A stretch of DNA of 64,000 nucleotides from Hathewaya massiliensis. Its GTDB lineage: Bacteria; Bacillota; Clostridia; Clostridiales; Clostridiaceae. Location: the NCBI RefSeq assembly GCF_902143515.1, contig NZ_CABFVD010000007.1, positions 147,426 through 211,425 on the forward strand, read 5' to 3'. Under the pieces are notes generated by a model. It had not been told where the DNA came from. It made no database searches and saw nothing but the letters and a program-made list of their open reading frames with translations. Positions 35,054 through 43,208 of the stretch are shown in pieces. The first letter of the stretch is position 1. Each line of letters starts with the position of its first letter. Made by a program: the position numbers and the translations under genes.

Positions 35054-35517
35054 ACTTTATCACCTCTTAAAAACTCTTCTAGGTCATATCTAAATCGTAT
35101 TCTTTTCCTTGTGCCTTGTATCTCTATACCATTTTCTTGACACCAGGAATATGGTATGGACTTTCTATTGGAATTAGATATATATTCTTGTACTTTTGAA
35201 GCTTCTACGGCATATGTTAATTCTTTATCTCTAAAATTTATGATGAAGTATGCTTTTACACTAGGGTGTTTAACTTCACTCATTTTTTTAGCTTGTTTTA
35301 AGCAATTAAATGGTATGCTTGACCCTTTATGTGTTTTAAGCTCTAACAAATACAATGTCCTATCTCCCATGACCATATAATCTGATATGTTACTAGGTGT
35401 AAATCTTGTATTTTCTCCCCCTTGCCACGTTCCAGCACTATCTCTGAATCTATAGCACCAGCACCATGAGGGAATTGACTTCTTTATATCCTCTTCGAAT
35501 TTTTTACCTTCGTTAAT
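35014..35517 (-). CDS. RecU-like Holliday junction resolvase
   Basis: The protein shows the RecU layout: NEGKKFEEDIKKSI at the start, FRDSAGTWQGG, NISDYMVMGDRTLYLLELKTHKG with the D-ExK nuclease residues, and KQAKKMSEVKHPSVKAYF. A start at ATT 35517, 9 bases after GGAGG and overlapping the stop of a small upstream frame, gives a natural family N-terminus; ATGs at 35541 and 35562 are in frame but lack ribosome sites. It resolves branched DNA before packaging. Confidence 0.7.
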   Translation of the reverse strand: MNEGKKFEEDIKKSIPSWCWCYRFRDSAGTWQGGENTRFTPSNISDYMVMGDRTLYLLELKTHKGSSIPFNCLKQAKKMSEVKHPSVKAYFIINFRDKELTYAVEASKVQEYISNSNRKSIPYSWCQENGIEIQGTRKRIRFRYDLEEFLRGDKVWEEQKKEELKEK

Positions 35518-35596
35518 TGTTACTCTCCTCCGTTTCTTCATTGTAAAAAGTAACTTCTCCATTTCTATCTATATCAAATACATAAGCTGTTTCCAT
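35513..35596 (-). CDS. Very small protein, coupled to resolvase gene
   Basis: 27 residues (METAYVFDIDRNGEVTFYNE, acidic end). ATG 35596 overlaps the stop of the HNH gene (TAATG) and its TAA overlaps the possible ATT start of the resolvase, so all three would be translationally coupled. Confidence 0.4.
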   Translation of the reverse strand: METAYVFDIDRNGEVTFYNEETEESNN

Positions 35597-35955
35597 TAAT
35601 AAATCTTACCTCCCATACAACTTCTTATAATTTCTTCTTTTTCATAAACTCCTGCTCTGCTATAAACTGGTTTCAACAGCCTAGTTATAGCATTATCACT
35701 TATGTTTAAAACTTCTTTTACTTCTTCTCTTGTATATTCATCTTTTTTAAACATTTCATATAGCTTACTTTGAAAGTTATTCTTGTACTCTAGATCTATT
35801 TTTCTATTTTTATGAGGGCTACTGTTACCTCTATGATGGTTAGAACATAAGTACATCATGTTATATTCACAATGTTCTAATGCCTTCTGTTGACTTCTGA
35901 AAACTATATGATGACATTCACTGCCGTGCATTCCACATACTGTGCACTCTTTCAT
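35596..35955 (-). CDS. HNH nuclease-like protein
   Basis: 119 residues with a compact HNH core: CTVCGMHGSECHHIVFRSQ (zinc Cys pair plus HH) and YNMMYLCSNHHRGNSSPH (second Cys and NHH). The C-terminal part (TREEVKEVLNISDNAITRLL) may bind DNA. It ends at the ATG of the very small gene. Small phage HNH proteins can aid packaging or be selfish; early position favours a DNA-processing role. Confidence 0.75.
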   Translation of the reverse strand: MKECTVCGMHGSECHHIVFRSQQKALEHCEYNMMYLCSNHHRGNSSPHKNRKIDLEYKNNFQSKLYEMFKKDEYTREEVKEVLNISDNAITRLLKPVYSRAGVYEKEEIIRSCMGGKIY

Positions 35956-36737
35956 TACTCAACGTTCCTCCAGGAGATATTATTCTTAATAGCCATTTGT
36001 CTAACTATATTTATATAAATCTCTTTAAGTCTTGGCTCATTCTCCAATACATCAAGAAGGTTTAATTTTTCTACTTTACTTGGTGCCATTCCATTGTCTG
36101 TTGCCCTTTTCTTTAGATTGTTTACTAGTATTGTAGGTCTACAGTGTCCTACTTCTTTTAGTGCATTGTAAACTTCATCTTTAACTTCTTTGTAATCTCC
36201 TATTTTCTTACCTATGGAATTTAAAACTCTGTTAGTTTCTTTTCTCCATTCTGCTTTAGGGTTAATGGTTATTACATCCCTAATAGCTTGTACTTCTTCT
36301 TTAACCTCTTCGTTTCCCTTTTTAACGGCTGCTAACTGATATTTAACTTCCTTCATTTCTTTTAAAGACTGAATAAGAACATCTTCTATACAAGTTGGTT
36401 CTTTCTCCTTAACCCTAAAATAAGTTTCCTCTAAGTTGTCAAATTGCTCCCAAGCCTTATCTGTGTCTAAGATTTTACAATGCCTGTTTGCTCCTCTTTT
36501 AGTCCATAATATTAATTCACTTGCATATTTAAGGTTACTATCTTTAAGATAGTTGCCTTTAAACCCTTTAAGTTCTTCACCTGTTAATCTGAAATAATGT
36601 TTTCCTTCTTGGAATTTATCCTTATTTCTACTAAATCCTTGTTGTATTCTTATAACATCAACTTCATAAACATCTGCTAACTGCTCTGTTGTTATTACTA
36701 CCTCATTTTTAAATTCTATTGGTATTAGATTACTCAT
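35955..36737 (-). CDS. ORF6N/ORF6C-domain antirepressor-like protein
   Basis: The 260-residue protein starts with an ORF6N domain (IPIEFKNEVVITTEQLADVYEV, FQEGKHYFRLTGEELKGFKG, LILWTKRGANRHCKILDTDKAW) and ends with an ORF6C-type domain (AEWRKETNRVLNSIGKKIGD, YNALKEVGHCRP). Such phage proteins are DNA-binding regulators or antirepressors. ATG overlaps the next gene's region by one base. Confidence 0.85.
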   Translation of the reverse strand: MSNLIPIEFKNEVVITTEQLADVYEVDVIRIQQGFSRNKDKFQEGKHYFRLTGEELKGFKGNYLKDSNLKYASELILWTKRGANRHCKILDTDKAWEQFDNLEETYFRVKEKEPTCIEDVLIQSLKEMKEVKYQLAAVKKGNEEVKEEVQAIRDVITINPKAEWRKETNRVLNSIGKKIGDYKEVKDEVYNALKEVGHCRPTILVNNLKKRATDNGMAPSKVEKLNLLDVLENEPRLKEIYINIVRQMAIKNNISWRNVE

Positions 36738-36771
36738 GATCTCCCTCCTGTATTATTCATTTTCTATCTCA

Positions 36772-37395
36772 TTATTTTATTATTTTCAAATGCTTTGCTT
36801 TTGGTTTGCTTATTTTTATTGGCTTCCTGGTTTCATTGTCAATCATAAATTGATTACCATTTTGATCTTTGTGCATTGAATAAGTTTTGATTCCCATTTC
36901 ATTTGCAAACTCCTCCATTAACGAAGGTTGTCCCTCTAAACGTCTTAAACGGCTTATACATTTCATAATCTCAGCGTTAAATTTTGTAAGCTCCCAGTTA
37001 TGGTATTCCCATATAAAATGTAAAATTTCATCACCAATCGGCTTGTTTTGATCTAAAGTGCTTATATAGTCCCTAGTGTAAAAATAATCTTTAGCATCAT
37101 ATTTATGTCCATCATATTCTTTCGCTATTGGGTAAAGCTCCGTAAATTCCTTTGGTGTTAGTGTAGCCATTAAGCCTTTTATGGTACTTGCAAATTGAAA
37201 GTCATTTTCTGCAGTTTCTCTATCTATATATTCCGGCTCTTCTTTTGTCTTTATAACTTTTACACCGTATACAATAAGCTTTTTAAATATAGTTTTGGTG
37301 TCCTGCTCAGGGTTCTCTTCATGGGCTTTCACATATTCTTTTAAGGTATTGATATAAGCATTAAGATATAAATCATGTTTGTTTGATTTATTCAT
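36772..37395 (-). CDS. Unknown early protein
   Basis: 207 residues, helical with several Trp and Tyr (GDEILHFIWEYHNWELTKFN), basic C-terminus ending KISKPKAKHLKIIK. Start ATG 37395 behind ATAGGAGGAACGTAT. No family recognised. Confidence 0.5.
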   Translation of the reverse strand: MNKSNKHDLYLNAYINTLKEYVKAHEENPEQDTKTIFKKLIVYGVKVIKTKEEPEYIDRETAENDFQFASTIKGLMATLTPKEFTELYPIAKEYDGHKYDAKDYFYTRDYISTLDQNKPIGDEILHFIWEYHNWELTKFNAEIMKCISRLRRLEGQPSLMEEFANEMGIKTYSMHKDQNGNQFMIDNETRKPIKISKPKAKHLKIIK

Positions 37396-37418
37396 ATACG
37401 TTCCTCCTATTCATTTGT

Positions 37419-37456
37419 AATATGAGAACACCACATTGAAGCAGTGTTCCCATATT
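37419..37456 (-). promoter_or_regulatory. Stable intergenic hairpin
   Basis: AATATG-GAACAC pairs with GTGTTC-CATATT over 12 bp with an A opposite a C between the halves and a 12-base loop. No T-run follows on the minus strand, so an RNA-processing or regulatory element is more likely than a terminator. Confidence 0.5.
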
Positions 37457-37466
37457 AAGTTTTTCT

Positions 37467-38180
37467 TTAAGCTATTATCTTAATGTTTTCTAAACCTTCT
37501 AATTCTTTCTCTAAATATTCTTTTATGTTCTTAATTGCTTGGTTTCTCCACGCTCCCCCATCAGCTTCAAATATTGCCGCCCTAGGACCTTCTTGCATTC
37601 TAAATATAAACTTGCTTAATGGTTGGTCTACTTCTGGGAATGTTCTATATGGTGCTAATGTTACTGGATTAGGAACTACCGCTTGTCCTACACTTGCAAC
37701 TCCTGTTTTTATTGTTACAGCTTGGCTTACCCCATCATCACCTGTGCTTTTTACTGCTTCATCTTTTATTAAGCCTGTATACTTTAGGAGTACTTCTTTA
37801 TCTCCTTCATCTGTAAAGCTACTTTGAAGCATAATATTGAATTGCTCCGTACTTATAAATCTGTCATATACAATGTTGTTAGGTAATATTGCTTGTGCTT
37901 GTACATATTCTTCTCTTTCCCTATCTGCATTTAAAGGGCTGTATAACCTTACTTCATCATGTGACTTAACTTGAACTAATAGTTGCTCTGGTAACTTATC
38001 AAGATTTGATTTAATATAATCTACAAATCCTGTTAATGTAGATACTGTTAATGCTTTAGCTTTTGGCATTTCTACCCTTCTTAAATTTCTAGTTGTGAAT
38101 AACCCCTGTTGTGTTTCAAATAATATTTCCTTTTCTTCTCCTAACTCTACTAAATACTCTAAAGCTTCTCTGCTAAACAT
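37467..38180 (-). CDS. Conserved phage early protein
   Basis: 237 residues with VRLYSPLNADREREEYVQAQ, RTFPEVDQPLSKFIFRMQEG and AAIFEADGGAWRNQAIKNI. These strings recur in a protein family of Gram-positive siphophages found next to the 'replication terminator' gene, as here. Biochemical role unknown; I cannot name the family with confidence. Confidence 0.6.
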   Translation of the reverse strand: MFSREALEYLVELGEEKEILFETQQGLFTTRNLRRVEMPKAKALTVSTLTGFVDYIKSNLDKLPEQLLVQVKSHDEVRLYSPLNADREREEYVQAQAILPNNIVYDRFISTEQFNIMLQSSFTDEGDKEVLLKYTGLIKDEAVKSTGDDGVSQAVTIKTGVASVGQAVVPNPVTLAPYRTFPEVDQPLSKFIFRMQEGPRAAIFEADGGAWRNQAIKNIKEYLEKELEGLENIKIIA

Positions 38181-38204
38181 AATTTCATTCCTCCAATTTT
38201 TTTA

Positions 38205-38597
38205 TTATTTTACTAATTTGATTCCTTTAAGATCTATTTCTTTTTCTTCTGCTGTGCTTAAAACTTCCCCAGTTTCTTCATCAACTCTCATTACACTTTG
38301 TCCTGGTAATTGGTTCTTAAACTCACTTGCAAGTATTCCACCTTTACCATCAGTTCCTATCATCATTTTTGTTACTATAGGCTTAGTAGGAGCCAATTTA
38401 GTTTTAGGTGTTATAGATATTTCTGTTAACTCTCTGTCTTCACTAGATACAAATGTAAGCTCTAGGGTTAATTTTCTCTTTGGTTTGTAATCAGTGTTGG
38501 GGTCTTGAATATTTTCTAGTACCTCCTTTAGTGCAGCATTCATTTTTTCAGCTAAAGCTCCCTCTGCAAAGCTTTCTAAGTTAATCATCTTTTTCAT
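38205..38597 (-). CDS. Phage replication-terminator-like protein
   Basis: 130 residues: INLESFAEGALAEKMNAALK, ENIQDPNTDYKPKRKLTLEL, and QSVMRVDEETGEVL. This pattern is annotated as 'replication terminator protein' in many Gram-positive phages, though the function has little direct support. Confidence 0.65.
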   Translation of the reverse strand: MKKMINLESFAEGALAEKMNAALKEVLENIQDPNTDYKPKRKLTLELTFVSSEDRELTEISITPKTKLAPTKPIVTKMMIGTDGKGGILASEFKNQLPGQSVMRVDEETGEVLSTAEEKEIDLKGIKLVK

Positions 38598-38636
38598 AAC
38601 CTCATTCCTTTCTGTATTATTGTTTTAATATTGTAG

Positions 38637-38680
38637 TACACCTTAGGTATGTAATTGCCTAGATTTATACTTAAGGTGTA
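38637..38680 (-). repeat. Conserved stem-loop, copy B
   Basis: TACACCTTAGGTAT (38637-38650) pairs with ATACTTAAGGTGTA (38667-38680), 12-13 of 14 positions. The stem replaces the CTCTAGG of copy A (29245-29287) by CACCTTA with matching changes on the other arm; loops of both have TAGGnAA on the minus strand. Flanking bases on both sides are also shared. Confidence 0.6.
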
Positions 38681-38709
38681 TTTAGTTCTTAATATCTTTG
38701 AATTGTGAA

Positions 38710-38841
38710 CTAACCACATATTCTAAAATAATCATATATTGCGATATTTTTAGCTCCCCATTTACAATAGCTCCAAGGGAATCCAGTTTTCTTTTTTATT
38801 AATTTTGTTCTTTTGGAAATTTTCTTTTGATATCTATTCAA
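38710..38841 (-). CDS. Small basic protein, TTG start
   Basis: 43 residues (from TTG 38841: NRYQKKISKRTKLIKKKTGF... ending YDYFRICG) behind GGAGGGTTTTAC. Strongly basic N-terminal half. Similar in style to the 30-residue basic protein at 25004. Function unknown. Confidence 0.5.
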   Translation of the reverse strand: MNRYQKKISKRTKLIKKKTGFPWSYCKWGAKNIAIYDYFRICG

Positions 38842-38870
38842 GTAAAACCCTCCAACCTTTGAATTACGTA

Positions 38871-39218
38871 CTATTTAGCAATTTCAATCCATAGATTTTT
38901 CACATAGTCATATCTGCCTTTAAGCCATTCTTTTACATCTGTATTCAATGTAGCTTGGTCGATATTATAAATGTGCAAATGAGTATATATTCCTTTCCTT
39001 TGAAGCATCATACATAATTCAAGATAATATTTGCCATCCTTTTGTTTATGGATATCATACCTAAAAACATAATGGTAAGTATCATCAAAGCCTTCTGATG
39101 TAAACCCACAATGAGTATTTTTAAAAACTTCCCACGAACTGTATTGACCTGTACAGTTCTTATCATAAAAATTCCCAACTAAACAATTTTGATAATCATG
39201 TTTAGTTTCTTTTAACAT
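38871..39218 (-). CDS. Unknown early protein
   Basis: 115 residues with several aromatic residues (YHYVFRYDIHKQKDGKYYLE, YTHLHIYNIDQ). TAAGGAGGAATTTTA precedes ATG 39218. Not recognised. Confidence 0.5.
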   Translation of the reverse strand: MLKETKHDYQNCLVGNFYDKNCTGQYSSWEVFKNTHCGFTSEGFDDTYHYVFRYDIHKQKDGKYYLELCMMLQRKGIYTHLHIYNIDQATLNTDVKEWLKGRYDYVKNLWIEIAK

Positions 39219-39250
39219 TAAAATTCCTCCTTATATTTTTGTATTGTGAA

Positions 39251-39619
39251 CTAATTTGCTAATGCATCACACCATCTGCAAAATGCTTTTAATATTGGAG
39301 CAACATTAACATCACTAAATTCTCCACCAAATCCTATAAAGCCAGTTTGGCTAAATGTTATACCTTCTCTATTATCAAAATAACTGCCTTTTATTCTTAT
39401 CCTGGCATACTGTAAACCACTTTTAAGCACCTTTACATCTTTAACTCTTGTTTTTCTCACTTCCATACCCATTTGTTGAGCATGAAGGCCACCTTTTTTA
39501 AGATATATTCTTAACTCTTCTGAGACATAATTAGTTAAAGTTTCTATATCTTCTTTTTTTATTTTGCTGTAATCCAAACCTTTATTTTTAAAATATTTTC
39601 TTGCTTCTTCACGTTCCAT
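39251..39619 (-). CDS. Unknown early protein
   Basis: 122 residues (MEREEARKYFKNKGLDYSKI) with VRKTRVKDVKVLKSGLQYAR and a glycine-rich GFIGFGGEFSDVNV. GAAGGAGGTTTTTTATAA upstream. Not recognised. Confidence 0.5.
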   Translation of the reverse strand: MEREEARKYFKNKGLDYSKIKKEDIETLTNYVSEELRIYLKKGGLHAQQMGMEVRKTRVKDVKVLKSGLQYARIRIKGSYFDNREGITFSQTGFIGFGGEFSDVNVAPILKAFCRWCDALAN

Positions 39620-39663
39620 TTATAAAAAACCTCCTTCACACTAATTTCAAACTGTGACTACTT

Positions 39664-39936
39664 TTAATCACCCCAGCGCATCATATCTTCTTCACTTCTA
39701 TAACTTTCAGTTCCTATTAAATTACCACAATTAGTACAGATGTAATTATTTATTGCTTTATCAGTACAATCTATGTGTGCGCCTGATTTGAATTTATCAC
39801 TTCCACAATCGCACACTACACCTTTTTCCCCTAAATGAAAGTTATCTCCATACACAAAGAATCTTCCTCCACATTCGCACTCTATAGTGGTTTCGCTTAC
39901 TTCTTTTTTACATCTCATACAATAACTTTTTGACAT
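39664..39936 (-). CDS. Zinc-ribbon protein
   Basis: 90 residues with four Cys pairs: CMRC, CECG, CDCG and CTNC, enough for two zinc ribbons. AAGGAGAATAAA before ATG 39936. Possibly a nucleic-acid or protein-binding adaptor; no named family. Confidence 0.6.
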   Translation of the reverse strand: MSKSYCMRCKKEVSETTIECECGGRFFVYGDNFHLGEKGVVCDCGSDKFKSGAHIDCTDKAINNYICTNCGNLIGTESYRSEEDMMRWGD

Positions 39937-39966
39937 TTTATTCTCCTTTCTAATTCATAATAAAGT

Positions 39967-40170
39967 TTAAATCTTTCTTATCTTCTCCATCTTTTCAACC
40001 TGTATGATGTCTACATCTGCTAAGTCATCTTCATCTCTTATTTCTTCTTTAATAAACTCCTGGATAACCCCTACTGCCTTTTCTTTTGATTCAGCTTGTA
40101 CAATTACATTGATAACTTCTTTTTCAAAGATATCTTCAACTATAATTGTACCTAGATATTCCTCCATCAA
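39967..40170 (-). CDS. Small acidic protein
   Basis: 67 residues (MMEEYLGTIIVEDIFEKEVI), alpha/beta pattern like many phage early accessory proteins. Overlaps the next upstream gene by 4 bases. Unknown. Confidence 0.5.
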   Translation of the reverse strand: MMEEYLGTIIVEDIFEKEVINVIVQAESKEKAVGVIQEFIKEEIRDEDDLADVDIIQVEKMEKIRKI

Positions 40171-40355
40171 AACACTTCCTTTAAGCTTTTCTCTTTAACT
40201 GTTTGCCCCTTTAACTCTTTTAAAGAAGTACCTACTCTTAAACATGCTTCTTCTAAACTTTCTTTAATTACCTGGTCTAATGGTCTGTTGGTTTCATCTT
40301 GAAGTGCTAAGCTAGTTGCTATATTTATAACCTTAGTGCGCAATTGGTTTTCCAT
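40167..40355 (-). CDS. Small helical protein
   Basis: 62 residues (MENQLRTKVINIATSLALQD). It overlaps both neighbours (4 and 23 bases), so translation is coupled. Unknown. Confidence 0.5.
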   Translation of the reverse strand: MENQLRTKVINIATSLALQDETNRPLDQVIKESLEEACLRVGTSLKELKGQTVKEKSLKEVF

Positions 40356-40812
40356 TTACCTTCACCTCTTGAATATCCTTGATTAGTATGTCTTTATATG
40401 AAAAACTTTCTTTATACAGCTCTTTACCATGCTTCTTTCCCATTACCACAAACACTTCTTCCGTTAAAGCTATTACCTCACCTTTTATCTTGCTATCTGT
40501 TCCTATTGCTGGTCTTAGTAATGTTAGTTCTATTGAATCTCCAATGTTTATACTTTGTTTTATAGGAGTAAGTTTATCTGCATTCTTATTCTTCATTTTA
40601 ACACTTGGTAACTTTACATATATTTCAGCTCCTGACCTTCTTTTTATTATCTTGCCTTTTAGGTGTAAGGCATTTATATAATTACTTACTGATGCCCTAT
40701 GTTGGCTTGTTATTTCCCCAATTTCTGTTGATGTTACTTGGATTTCTTTTTCTTGAGTTGCCCCCATATTTATAATGCATTCCAATACTTCTCTTTGACC
40801 TTTTGTTAGCAT
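40333..40812 (-). CDS. Winged-helix regulator-like protein
   Basis: 159 residues. The first ~65 form a likely winged helix (KGQREVLECIINMGATQEKE, TSTEIGEITSQHRASVSNYI, LHLKGKIIKRRSGAEIY); the second half is a beta-rich domain (IGDSIELTLLRPAIGTDSKI). Perhaps a regulator of the replication operon; target unknown. Confidence 0.6.
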   Translation of the reverse strand: MLTKGQREVLECIINMGATQEKEIQVTSTEIGEITSQHRASVSNYINALHLKGKIIKRRSGAEIYVKLPSVKMKNKNADKLTPIKQSINIGDSIELTLLRPAIGTDSKIKGEVIALTEEVFVVMGKKHGKELYKESFSYKDILIKDIQEVKVNGKPIAH

Positions 40813-40858
40813 TTCTAACCCTCCCTTGTAGGTTTGCCTTCATGTGTTCTTGCTTTGT

Positions 40859-41257
40859 TTAGAATGGGATTACATCATCATCTATAGGTGTTACATCATT
40901 ACCGTAGTCAGGCTCTGCACTTGTGCTACTTGTCCCACTATTTTTACTTCCTAAAAACTCAACATCTTCTGCAATTACCTCTGTAACATATCTTCTAGTA
41001 CCATCTTGTGCCTCATAGTTCCTTGTCTGTATTCTGCCACTAATACCTATTTGACTACCTTTTCTCATGTAATTTGCAGTAGATTCAGCCTGTTTGCCCC
41101 AAACCACTACTTGAATAAAATCTGCTTCAGGTTGACCTTCTTTTTTAAACCTTCTGTTTACTGCCAGTGTAAAAGTTGTAACAGCTGTTCCGTTCCCTGG
41201 TGTAAACTTTAACTCTGGGTCTGCACATAATCTTCCAACCAATGTTGTCTTATTCAT
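40859..41257 (-). CDS. ssb: Single-strand DNA-binding protein
   Basis: 132 residues: [44 protein letters not shown] and the acidic interaction tip DDDVIPF. Full OB-fold plus flexible linker. Serves phage replication and recruits recombination partners through the tip. Its ATG overlaps the stop of the upstream small gene. Confidence 0.95.
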   Translation of the reverse strand: MNKTTLVGRLCADPELKFTPGNGTAVTTFTLAVNRRFKKEGQPEADFIQVVVWGKQAESTANYMRKGSQIGISGRIQTRNYEAQDGTRRYVTEVIAEDVEFLGSKNSGTSSTSAEPDYGNDVTPIDDDVIPF

Positions 41258-41417
41258 CCTTGTTATTCTCCTTATTGGGTTTTTTTATTAGAATTTCTTC
41301 AAGTTCATTTGTGTATTTTAATAACTTTTTTATAGTTTCCCCTGCTCTTGTACCTTGAAATTCATAAACTAGCATACTTGCATCATCTTTAATTTCTTGT
41401 GATTCCAAATTATTCAT
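41250..41417 (-). CDS. Small protein coupled to ssb
   Basis: 55 residues ([20 protein letters not shown]... ending [10 protein letters not shown]), start ATG 41417 behind GGATGAATAAAC. Its last codons overlap the ssb start by 8 bases. Unknown. Confidence 0.55.
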   Translation of the reverse strand: MNNLESQEIKDDASMLVYEFQGTRAGETIKKLLKYTNELEEILIKKPNKENNKDE

Positions 41418-41419
41418 GT

Positions 41420-41758
41420 TTATTCATCCTCCTCATTATCCCAATCTCTACAACAATCGCAACAAGCTCTTTCCTTACCTAAGTTGCATACTAAACAATC
41501 CATTTCTAAATCTGAATTGTCCTTTTCTTCGTATATTTCAAAATCATCTATATTAGGTTCTCTTACATTTCCTCTTCTAGCTTCATTAATTAATTCCCAA
41601 TTAATTTCAGATATTTCTACCTTACTCCCATCTTTTAAAGCAATTTCTAATCCTTCCATATCTTCAAATACAATATCTTCTGCTGTTTCTTTATCCTTTG
41701 CTTCAATAGTAAAACTAACTCTCGCAGATAAACTTACGCTCCCATAAAACTCTTTCAT
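41420..41758 (-). CDS. Unknown protein with Cys-rich tail
   Basis: 112 residues: N-terminal alpha/beta (VSFTIEAKDKETAEDIVFED) and a C-terminal CLVCNLGKERACCDCCRDW cluster that could bind metal. Two bases after the gene above. Unknown. Confidence 0.55.
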   Translation of the reverse strand: MKEFYGSVSLSARVSFTIEAKDKETAEDIVFEDMEGLEIALKDGSKVEISEINWELINEARRGNVREPNIDDFEIYEEKDNSDLEMDCLVCNLGKERACCDCCRDWDNEEDE

Positions 41759-41760
41759 GT

Positions 41761-41919
41761 TTATTTATCCTCCTCGAAATATTCATCTAACAATTCCATA
41801 CTCTTAAACCACTTATCAACTTCATCTTTTGATTTAAAATCTGGCCAATGTCCAGGTACTACTCTAAAACTTGCTTTTTCATATTTTTCTTTAAAATAAC
41901 TTTCTATTTCCTGTTTCAT
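41761..41919 (-). CDS. Small unknown protein
   Basis: 52 residues (MKQEIESYFKEKYEKASFRV, then PGHWPDFKSKDEVDKWFKSM), start ATG 41919 behind AAGAGGTTAGAAGT. Unknown. Confidence 0.55.
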   Translation of the reverse strand: MKQEIESYFKEKYEKASFRVVPGHWPDFKSKDEVDKWFKSMELLDEYFEEDK

Positions 41920-41931
41920 ACTTCTAACCTC

Positions 41932-42756
41932 TTAAATTAATTTTAATTGCTCTGCAGGTGGTTCATAATTCATTAAAATTAATTCATTCCTAACAGGACA
42001 CTTATCTCCCGCAGCTCTATTTTTTATTTGGCTGGCCGTACTGTATTTCACCATATACCAATCTTGATATAATTCATCAATTAATGGACTACTATAATAA
42101 CAAACCATTGCTTTGCCTTTTATCTTATCTAACCTTTTCTTTAACCTTATATGGTCCTTCTCTTCAAATCCTCCATAGTACATATCCTCATGTGAATGAT
42201 AAGGTGGATCTAAGAAAAATAATGTATCTTTTGTATCATAAAACTTTATTACTTCTTCAAAATCTCTGTTTAATATATTCCAGTTTTTTATTAGTCCGGC
42301 CATCTTAGGAATAAGTTCTGTTGCAGTAATTAATTGCTTGGCCTTATTTTGTGTTTTGGATAATCCTATACCATTTTTATATTTGTGACCTCCTCCACCA
42401 AAACAAACCCTCATAAGATAATAAAATCTTACTGCTGATTCTAATTTATCTTCCGGCCATGGCTCCCACTTCCATTTTTCAAATAAACTTTCACTATAGG
42501 GTAATGAGCTGCATTCTTTATATAACCTTTCCGGATTATCTTTAAGGACCATCATATAATTTATAAGCCTATCGTTTATATCATTTACTACCGTAAGTTT
42601 TACAGGACTAACTGTTTCTTTATAAAAAGGTACTGCTCCGCATCCAAAGAAACAATCCACAAATATTTTATGGTCTGGCATAAGTTCCAGGTACTTTTCT
42701 TCTTTTCCATGTTTACCGCCTATCCACTTTATGTTGCTTATATGTTTAAGTTTCAC
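41932..42756 (-). CDS. DNA adenine methyltransferase (D12/Dam class)
   Basis: 274 residues. The N-terminal SAM-binding region KWIGGKHGKEEKYLELMPDH, FVDCFFGCGAVPFYKET and the catalytic DPPYHSH near residue 177 define an N6-adenine methylase of the D12 class. No restriction partner is nearby, so it probably protects phage DNA from host enzymes or marks its origin. Confidence 0.88.
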   Translation of the reverse strand: MKLKHISNIKWIGGKHGKEEKYLELMPDHKIFVDCFFGCGAVPFYKETVSPVKLTVVNDINDRLINYMMVLKDNPERLYKECSSLPYSESLFEKWKWEPWPEDKLESAVRFYYLMRVCFGGGGHKYKNGIGLSKTQNKAKQLITATELIPKMAGLIKNWNILNRDFEEVIKFYDTKDTLFFLDPPYHSHEDMYYGGFEEKDHIRLKKRLDKIKGKAMVCYYSSPLIDELYQDWYMVKYSTASQIKNRAAGDKCPVRNELILMNYEPPAEQLKLI

Positions 42757-42770
42757 TATCTTCTCCCCCC

Positions 42771-42947
42771 CTAATACCTACTAAGCTTATTTATTCGTGA
42801 ATGATATAATTGACTTTTAACTCTATACGTATTGTCTATGGAATGTTCCTCAGCTTCCTTCTCTGCTTTTTTTCTAGCCTTCTTCCTTCTTTCTAAAAGC
42901 TTTACTGTTTCAAGCATGTGATCATAAGGTGTTAGCTTATTCTCCAT
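42771..42947 (-). CDS. Small charged protein
   Basis: 58 residues from ATG 42947 (MENKLTPYDHMLETVKLLER) behind GAGGTGAGGAAG; an upstream GTG is less likely. Highly basic helix RRKKARKKAEKEAEE. Overlaps the small membrane protein gene by 11 bases. Unknown. Confidence 0.55.
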   Translation of the reverse strand: MENKLTPYDHMLETVKLLERRKKARKKAEKEAEEHSIDNTYRVKSQLYHSRINKLSRY

Positions 42948-43026
42948 CTTCCTCACCTCGCACAATTAAATCTATGAATGCTTTTATAATTGCTAAAAAG
43001 GTTATAATTGCTATTGCTGTGAGCAT
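42937..43026 (-). CDS. Tiny single-span membrane protein
   Basis: 29 residues, MLTAIAIITFLAIIKAFIDL then a charged end (VRGEEDGE). One transmembrane helix. GAGGTGAA precedes ATG 43026; it overlaps genes on both sides. Unknown. Confidence 0.5.
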   Translation of the reverse strand: MLTAIAIITFLAIIKAFIDLIVRGEEDGE

Positions 43027-43208
43027 TTCATCACCTCTATGATTTCATTAAGCTTTCTTATGCTTTCTACCCCTGTTCGGTTATCTGCCTTAAGAATCGC
43101 CATAGCTTTTCCTACTGTCTTATCTATTATCTCCTCTGATAACATATAAGACCTTAGAAGCTCTTCTTCCCTTTGAAGCTTCATTATTTCATCTTGCCTT
43201 TTATTCAA
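43011..43208 (-). CDS. Small helical protein
   Basis: 65 residues (MNKRQDEIMKLQREEELLRS), helical. GGGGGAGAAAAAAATGGAAGTTG upstream. Unknown. Confidence 0.55.
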   Translation of the reverse strand: MNKRQDEIMKLQREEELLRSYMLSEEIIDKTVGKAMAILKADNRTGVESIRKLNEIIEVMKCSQQ

